Source: Mesotaenium endlicherianum
Taxonomy: Eukaryota > Streptophyta > Zygnematophyceae > Zygnematales > Mesotaeniaceae
Reading direction: 5' to 3'
Length of the DNA stretch: 64,000 nt
Assembly: GCA_009602735.1 (NCBI GenBank)
Contig: WELA01003638.1
Span: 3,258-67,257 of the forward strand
Positions 57,866-64,000 of this stretch are shown here, piece after piece (within the stretch, counting starts at the first letter, position 1; the number at the start of each line of letters is the position of its first letter). Under the pieces are notes generated by a model. It had not been told where the DNA came from. It saw only the letters and a list, made by a program, of their open reading frames with translations, and made no database searches. The position numbers were made by a program, and so were the translations under genes.

Positions 57866-59100
57866 GTGTTCAAATTTGATCGATTTCACACGTGTTGTGT
57901 CTCATCGAAACCCTCATAAGGCTTCTCGTTGCAAAGAAGCCTCATTGCAGCAGGAAAGTAGTTGCTACACATACCCACCCACCCACCCCTCTAACCCTCC
58001 ACTCCACTGGGAGAGGCACGAGGGGGGCAACGAAGTTGGTGCCAGCAATAGTGTTCAAATTTGATCGATTTCACACGTGTTGTGTCTCATCGAAACCCTC
58101 ATAAGGCTTCTCGTTGCAAAGAAGCCTCATTGCAGCAGGAAAGTAGTTGCTACACATACCCACCCACCCACCCCTCTAACCCTCCACTCCACTGGGAGAG
58201 GCACGAGGGGGGCAACGAAGTTGGTGCCAGCAATAGTGTTCAAATTTGATCGATTTCACACGTGTTGTGTCTCATCGAAACCCTCATAAGGCTTCTCGTT
58301 GCAAAGAAGCCTCATTGCAGCAGGAAAGTAGTTGCTACACATACCCACCCACCCACCCCTCTAACCCTCCACTCCACTGGGAGAGGCACGAGGNNNNNNN
58401 NNNNNNNNNNNNNNNNNNNNNNNNNNNNNNNNNNNNNNNNNNNNNNNNNNNNNNNNNNNNNNNNNNNNNNNNNNNNNNNNNNNNNNNNNNNNNNNNNNNN
58501 NNNNNNNNNNNNNNNNNNNNNNNNNNNNNNNNNNNNNNNNNNNNNNNNNNNNNNNNNNNNNNNNNNNNNNNNNNNNNNNNNNNNNNNNNNNNNNNNNNNN
58601 NNNNNNNNNNNNNNNNNNNNNNNNNNNNNNNNNNNNNNNNNNNNNNNNNNNNNNNNNNNNNNNNNNNNNNNNNNNNNNNNNNNNNNNNNNNNNNNNNNNN
58701 NNNNNNNNNNNNNNNNNNNNNNNNNNNNNNNNNNNNNNNNNNNNNNNNNNNNNNNNNNNNNNNNNNNNNNNNNNNNNNNNNNNNNNNNNNNNNNNNNNNN
58801 NNNNNNNNNNNNNNNNNNNNNNNNNNNNNNNNNNNNNNNNNNNNNNNNNNNNNNNNNNNNNNNNNNNNNNNNNNNNNNNNNNNNNNNNNNNNNNNNNNNN
58901 NNNNNNNNNNNNNNNNNNNNNNNNNNNNNNNNNNNNNNNNNNNNNNNNNNNNNNNNNNNNNNNNNNNNNNNNNNNNNNNNNNNNNNNNNNNNNNNNNNCA
59001 GGAAGGTAGCTGCTACACATACCCACCCACCCACCCCTCTAACCCTCCACTCCACTGGGAGAGGCACGAGGCAGGCAATGAAGTTGGTGCCAGCAATAGT
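57866..59100 (+). repeat. 185-bp tandem repeat array with assembly gap
   Basis: Units start at 57866, 58051 and 58236 (period exactly 185). They are virtually identical and contain a TTGATCGATTTCACACGTG stretch, a CACCCACCCACCC tract and a GC-rich end. The third is cut by the gap. After the gap a slightly diverged last unit ends near 59100. Because 185 is not a multiple of three, no frame is kept through the array; it is not coding. Confidence 0.92.
58394..58998. other. Assembly gap (605 N)
   Basis: Run of N inside the 185-bp array. The true number of repeat units is unknown. Confidence 0.99.
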
Positions 59101-59490
59101 CTTCGCCATGCACGATAGTGTGGTTGTTGTTATTAGTGTTACAATATGTTTTGTCGATTGGAAGTAACCAACGGCGGCGATTCGACGGACAACCTCAACA
59201 CAGCAAGAGTGCAGCTGCCAATCCATAGTGTTGTTTAGGAGCTGGAACATAGTTGTTTTGACCTCTTTTGTATTGTTCTTAATTAGTCAAGTACAGATAA
59301 GCGTAGCAGCATGTAGGAAAGGACTAGACAAGAACAGACGACGCGCAATTTGTAGCATACTACTACTACTATTCTTTCTAAAATCACCTTCTTTCTTTCG
59401 AAATCAGGCAATTAGAACACAAACTGTCAAATTGACAATTTCACACTCGTCAAACTTTGGTTTGCGACATTTCAAGTTACAAACCTTCTT

Positions 59491-59928
59491 GTCTGCAGCA
59501 TTGTGTTGTTCCTACATGCAACATTTTCTTCATTGTTCACACAATTGCCTTAGAGGCAGACAGTAAGGCACAGTTCTCTAAGCCAATTTGCATAGACGCG
59601 ACTTGCTGGATGCTTAAGTGGAGACGCCTTTGATATACATCTACGTACATTCATGTTTCACTCTACCATAGACAGTTGCCTCCTGAGAAACAACACTAAA
59701 TCAAGAAAAAGATAATCATAAGAGCCCAAATCATAAAAACATATATCAACCCAAACACTCATTAAACAACCAGTGCTTTCAAGTCCAGACCGCATACAAG
59801 CATAATGGACCTTCTTTCCAAAATACCAAAGAGTAACACCCAACATGCCAGCTAACACGTCCACAAGCTACGCCAGAAGCTGAGCGTGATACAACTTGGA
59901 GGCCCTAAACAGCTCTAAACTAAGACGC
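59491..59928. other. Region between the foldback structure and the 3' end of the minus-strand gene
   Basis: AT-rich, with no gene seen. It probably contains the 3' UTR and poly(A) site of the minus-strand gene. Confidence 0.5.
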
Positions 59929-62900
59929 CTAATGAGCCTCTCCGAGGCCAGATGCAACAAATGCGGCGGCAGCATCCCTGACAGACGCCTTGAAGCTCTT
60001 CTGCGAAAGGGATGTATTGGCCTTGATGCCTTCCAACAGCTCATTGTCGTGATCAATCCACTCCTTGACCTGCACGCACATCATGCACCAGTATTAAGCG
60101 TCCAATCACTAAGCGTCCATTCGTTGAGTCTCCAAATCGGCATGCGTGACTGCACATAGTGTACTCAAGTACACGTATAAGATTCCAGAGCAACTGCAAA
60201 AGTAGGACTGCATCTGCCAAGAGTGACTAGTGGAAGACGAAAGCAGCATGCCAACCCATGGAGCTATTGCTCGTACCATAAGTACAACCCCAGGCATTCC
60301 TTTCCCCAACATCAAAGCAACACCGACGCTGTCGGAATTTCTCACTGAGGAAGAAGCCCTTGGGGAGCATCACTCAACAAAGAGACCATTCAAACATGAG
60401 GCATTCATCCATAAAATACCTCCATGAGCCTGCTCTCGAGAGCCTTCTCGACCTCACGAGCACTTGCCACTTCTCGCTCCAAGCATTCCACCTGCACTCA
60501 AAGCAGAGCCAAGCCGCGCTAAGGCTGCTGTCAACGAAGCACAGAAAAGTCCATGCACATTGCAACAGCCCCAGCGTTCATTCTGAACGCGCAAGTTTAC
60601 GGGCTGGTCTGGGCTGGGCCAAAATGAGTTCCAAAAGCTCTCTCAGTTCAGACGGCTGTCCCCTATGCCCAGGAGCCTTCACTGTACAACAAGGCCAGAA
60701 CTGTTTGAAATTCTGCCTGGACCAAGCTACAGGGACAGCACGTCTCAGCCTGCAGTCGGCCTGCCTCAACAACAAGCCAGGACACGCCACCGGAAGGTGT
60801 CACACAAGTGGGGCCCAGGTCTGCTGACCTGCGTCAGATTTGGGCTGTGCTTGAAGAAGCCTCCCTCGGGCCCCAAGCCATTGCTGTAGTCTGCCCGCTC
60901 CCCATGGGCAGTGCCGTTTTGGAAAGCCCTCAGGCTGTCCTCCCACGCAGCGGCAGCAGCGACGGCTCTCTCTACTGAGCTTGCAGCTTCTAAGACTCGC
61001 CCAAGCTCAGGCGCATCTGCAGTATGAATAGGGCTGTAGCTTCCGTCGCTTTGCTTGCCGCAGCCGCCTCCCCCGTAGTGGTGACACTTGGCAGGTGTGC
61101 TGTGGCGACAGGTTGCTGGCCTAGGGTGCCGCCCGGGACTGCTGCTGGGTGAGCGCTGATGGGGGCTGTCAAACGACTTGCAGGCACTGTCCATAGCCTT
61201 CAAGCTCATGCCAGCAATGCGATCGACAAGTGTCTCGCTGTCAAGAGCTGCGTCCGCGGCCATTCTGAAGACCCGAGCAGCTGCCCTGGCGGCCGTGGCA
61301 GGAACCGTGGAGGCAGGAGATGCAGGGGGATCTTTTGCCCTCTGTTGCATCTCAGGGGCTATACGGGCATGGGCCCCGCTGGCTGAGTAGCTGCCGCTAT
61401 GATTGTCAGAATACTGGTGGGGGCCATCCGGTGCTGCCTCCTGGCCGCGCCCCAGCCTCAGCTCCTGATACACGCCAGCAGCAGCAGCAGCAACATGAGG
61501 ACCACTACACAGACAGTTGCAGCATACGCTGCGACACATCAACGGGCCATCCCAGGATACGGAGGGCAAGCTAATAAGATAAAGGCCTGAAGCTGGGAGA
61601 CACACACACATCCCAGTAGAAAAGAAACCCAAGCATCAAGTTATTGCACTGAAATCAGCAGCCAGGATAACAAGCTCGGCTATGAACCACTCTGACCCAG
61701 TCACACACGGTCGAGTGCCCCCCCCCCAACACACACAGCCCGTCATTGTCAAGCACTACTTAAAAAGCAATACGTGGAAGCTCCCCCCCTGCATCACATG
61801 GAGCTCCTGGTCACATGCTCACGGATCACATGGTACAGCAACAGGACGATAACACGCTACTAAGTACTGATTTGCGGCGACAGCAACATCAAAGCCGCCG
61901 CCGCCGCAGGGCAGCAACAGAGGAAGACTGTCTGCACCTTGTCCAGTTCTTGCACCATGAGGGAGCTCAGGGAGATGCCCTCCTGGAGGCCCTGCTCGAG
62001 GCCAAAGCTGTGGAACTTGGACAGCAGGTCCTGCCCAGCCCTGATCGTCGACGCCAGCTCTACCAGGCTCTCTGCTTTGCACTTGTTCCCAGCCGGGCTG
62101 GCCCCGGCCCCACCAGAGGAGCCTGCACGTGCCGGCGGGCTGCCAGCTGGCGGTGGCGATGCGCTAGCATCATTACCGGCGCTGAAGCTCACCGCTGCGA
62201 CAGCGCTCTGAGACGGGCCCAGGGTTCTGCAGCCGTTTGCCTCTTCCCCGACGGGCGCGTGCTGCTTCTTATTGAAGCTTGCTCGCACAATGGAGCTCCT
62301 CAGCTCTTCCAGCTCCTCCGGAAAGTTGTAGGGCGTGCCACCGGCAGCTGCCGCCGTGCCACCTGTCGCACCTGGCTTGCCAGCAGCACCAGCGGCATCA
62401 TACAACCGGGGGTCCACATCGAGAAGGGTGTCCCCGCTCAAATGCAGAGCAGCCTGCAGCGACTTGGCAAGCTCCTCCACTGCCCCTTTGGGGGGGGTGC
62501 TGGGCAGGCCAAGCTCTGCGTTGCGGCAGCTGCAGCTCAGGCAGCTGCCGAGCGAGCCCGGGTTGCTGGCGTCGCGGGGCCCGCAGCCTTGGGCAGTGGA
62601 GGAGGACGAGGAGAAGAGCATGCTCAGCACCATCTCCACAGTCACTTCTCCCATCTCCTCGCCCTTCACCTGGCTCTCCAGCCTCTGCAACTGGGCTGCC
62701 AGCTCGGCCAGCTTGTCGTCCATGCTGAGAGAGAACATGCTGCTTCCCCCCTTCCCGTTGCTGTCTTCTGCCTGGAGGCTTGCCTTCAGTTCCCACCCAT
62801 TCCCCTGTGCAGGCCTGGAGGCGGCCGTAGAAGCGGCGGCAGCAGCAGCAGCAGAGGCTTTCACTCTCTGGGGCTCTGTGCTGCTGGGGCCCGCCCAGCT

Positions 62901-63713
62901 GGCTCCCACCAGAGCTCTCTTGCTGGCAGACAGCTGTTGGGAGAGCTCGGCCAGAGGAGCGTTCAGGTACTCCAGGAACTTGGCCACTCGGAGGGGGGGC
63001 TTGTTGGGCGCCTTCAGAATGAGGTTGCTGACAGCGACGGGGGACCCCCGTTCTCTGCGGCCCTCGTCGGCGGCCGCGTCCGGGCGTTTCATGCCGTTGT
63101 TCGGCGCATAGTAGTCGTCCGAGCCCTTGTGCCGCTTAGCACGCCGAGGCGAGTCCATGTGCTCCTCCTCCGCAAACTCGTCATCAGCCAAATAGCTCCT
63201 TGCCTCTTTGCGGTCCTCCCCTCCCCTCTCCACCCAGTTGGCGGCGGCAGCAGTTGGGGCAGGAGCCCGGGCCCTGTCATCAAATCTGCCCGCCGAGCAG
63301 TGGCCAGCAGCCCCCCCCTCGACAGCCTCAGCTTCCTCGCCAGGCCTCTGGCGCGCACCTGGACTGCCACGCTCTGCTCCAGCAAGCAGAGTCAACCCCT
63401 GGAGCGTCCCCCCTGCAGATGATGCTTTCGCCTCTGCTGCGGCACGCTCCCTAGAGCCGCTCTTGTTCTCGCTCCCTGCAACTGCTGATGCTACTGGAGC
63501 GGCATTAGCAGCTGAAGCTGCAGCTCCAGCTCCAGCTCCATGCGCTTGCGCACCCGAGGCAGAGCCCTTCTTCTTGTCGCCGCCGCCGCCGCCGCCTCTC
63601 TGCTTCTCGGCGGCCCGGGCAGCCTCCTCCTCCCTCTCCTTCTCTTTGAGCTTCTCCTTCTCCAGCTTCTCCTTCCCGCGGCGCAGCTTCTTCTCCCGCT
63701 TACGCTGCGCTTT
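59929..63713 (-). CDS. Multi-exon host gene, product unknown, N-terminus outside the window
   Basis: Four exons reconstructed on the minus strand: 63713-61938 (592 codons), 61464-60829 (212), 60491-60420 (24) and 60069-59929 (46 plus TAG). Every border is GT-AG and phase 0, which gives 874 residues. The first visible exon opens after TATGCAG with a basic/acidic helix (KAQRKREKKLRRGKEKLEKE), a likely coiled coil and nuclear signal. Long Ala/Gly/Ser-rich stretches follow, with islands of order: RVAKFLEYLNAPLAELSQQL, LAELAAQLQRLESQVKGEE, YNFPEELEELRSSIVRASF, LASTIRAGQDLLSKFHSFGL. The C-terminal exons are strongly helical: LGRVLEAASSVERAVAAAAA, GLGPEGGFFKH, LEREVASAREVEKALESRL, VKEWIDHDNELLEGIKANTS, DAAAAFVASGLGEAH. 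I do not recognise the family; a nuclear scaffold or chromatin-linked role is only a guess from composition. Exon joins are predictions. Confidence 0.68.
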
Positions 63714-64000
63714 CTGCATACACCACGCCCTTACCTCCAAATTGAGGGCTTCAATACATCAGACACACATGCGCAGCCCCCCCTGGAGCAGCTAACTTCC
63801 TGCTTCATGCAGGCAGCATCGCGCAATACGAGCAGCAGGACAAGACACAAACATTCAGCCATAGAACTGCGGCTCACTCGACCAATGTCTTCTTCACAAT
63901 GCCAACATCCATGGCATTCGATGCAGAGGACACAAAAACTACCAACACCATCATTCCAATGCACCACTAGAGTGGAGGTGGGTTCATGTACTATTTCAAG
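63714..64000 (-). other. Presumed intron or upstream region of the minus-strand gene
   Basis: On the minus strand this precedes the acceptor TATGCAG at 63714-63720, and the reading frame is closed shortly upstream. A GAG/GTAAGG donor-like sequence lies only about 21 bases before the acceptor, too close for an ordinary intron. Nothing else identifiable. Confidence 0.4.

Larger units (their letters stand above)
57570..59490. mobile_element. Foldback-type structure with 185-bp tandem array
   Basis: The left arm (about 57570-57838) is a diverged reverse complement of the array unit plus the sequence after the array (about 59000-59175). Shared pieces are CACTATCGTGCATGGC (57627) against its complement at about 59105, TCGATTGG, and GGTTAGAGGGGTGGGTGGGTG (57694) against the array's complementary CACCC tract. 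A perfect 12-bp palindrome (57827-57853, GAA loop) lies at the centre of symmetry. An inverted copy of the palindrome border recurs at about 59440-59488. No transposase and no clear TSD. It could be a foldback transposon or a hairpin-prone minisatellite locus. Confidence 0.55.

Noticed and set aside
57866-58393. CRISPR array
   Set aside because: Units are adjacent 185-bp copies with no unique spacers, in a eukaryotic sequence.
57822-59167. Open frames of 60-300 codons through the 185-bp array and the N gap
   Set aside because: The period is not a multiple of three, the same peptide appears in shifted frames, and the longest frames exist only because N was translated.
61815-63422. Long plus-strand ORF of 535 codons
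   Set aside because: It is opposite to the minus-strand exon, with Ser/Cys/Arg-rich composition typical of an antisense shadow of GC-rich coding sequence. The minus strand has consistent splice sites and the plus strand has none.

Overview
This is a eukaryotic, plant-lineage nuclear window. The only host gene that can be named is a plant-type cryptochrome. It has GT-AG introns, a photolyase-homologous region of the CRY1/CRY2 kind and the C-terminal DAS motifs (DQMVP, STAES, a GxVPxW-like site), which point to the streptophyte lineage (land plants and charophyte algae). The high density of nested LTR retrotransposons, GC-rich exons in an AT-richer background, and N gaps would suit a large charophyte algal genome. 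The species is inference, not something read directly. Layout: bases 1 to about 49,470 are almost wholly nested transposable elements. Bases 49,470 to 64,000 are host sequence with two genes and one foldback/minisatellite structure. TE block: a non-autonomous LTR family (called B here) occupies 1,715-15,257 with 5-bp target-site duplications (TSDs). It is itself inserted into an inverted older copy of B. A young, whole-looking Ty3/gypsy chromovirus (called A1, 3,570-12,448, TSD ATGTG) is nested inside it. Three older relatives follow: A2 (19,489-22,415, minus, 5' part only), A3 (22,421-34,387, broken) and A4 (36,391-46,609, broken). A3 has been hit by a TRIM (28,372-28,846), a hAT-like DNA transposon (30,238-32,013) and an unidentified insert of about 1 kb. 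A4 carries a B solo LTR and a B-like LTR unit that has picked up a GC-rich host-like exon (36,441-37,498). A4 sits inside the gag of another LTR family (E, minus strand), pieces of which lie on both sides of it. A third LTR-like family, D (two copies), contains a tRNA-like B box. A1 shows its family's gene plan: gag; pol (protease, RT, RNase H, integrase, chromodomain) reached by a textbook -1 frameshift signal; and a third ORF of unknown function in the envelope position, with a coiled-coil N-terminus and an RS-rich C-terminus. Host part: the cryptochrome gene is on the plus strand, four exons from 51,577 to at least 55,341, followed by an 89-base poly-C run. Next is a foldback structure with a 185-bp tandem array and a 605-base assembly gap (57,570-59,490). 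Last is a minus-strand gene of unknown function, reconstructed here as four phase-0 exons between 63,713 and 59,929, with its 5' end probably outside the window. The two host genes show no obvious functional link.
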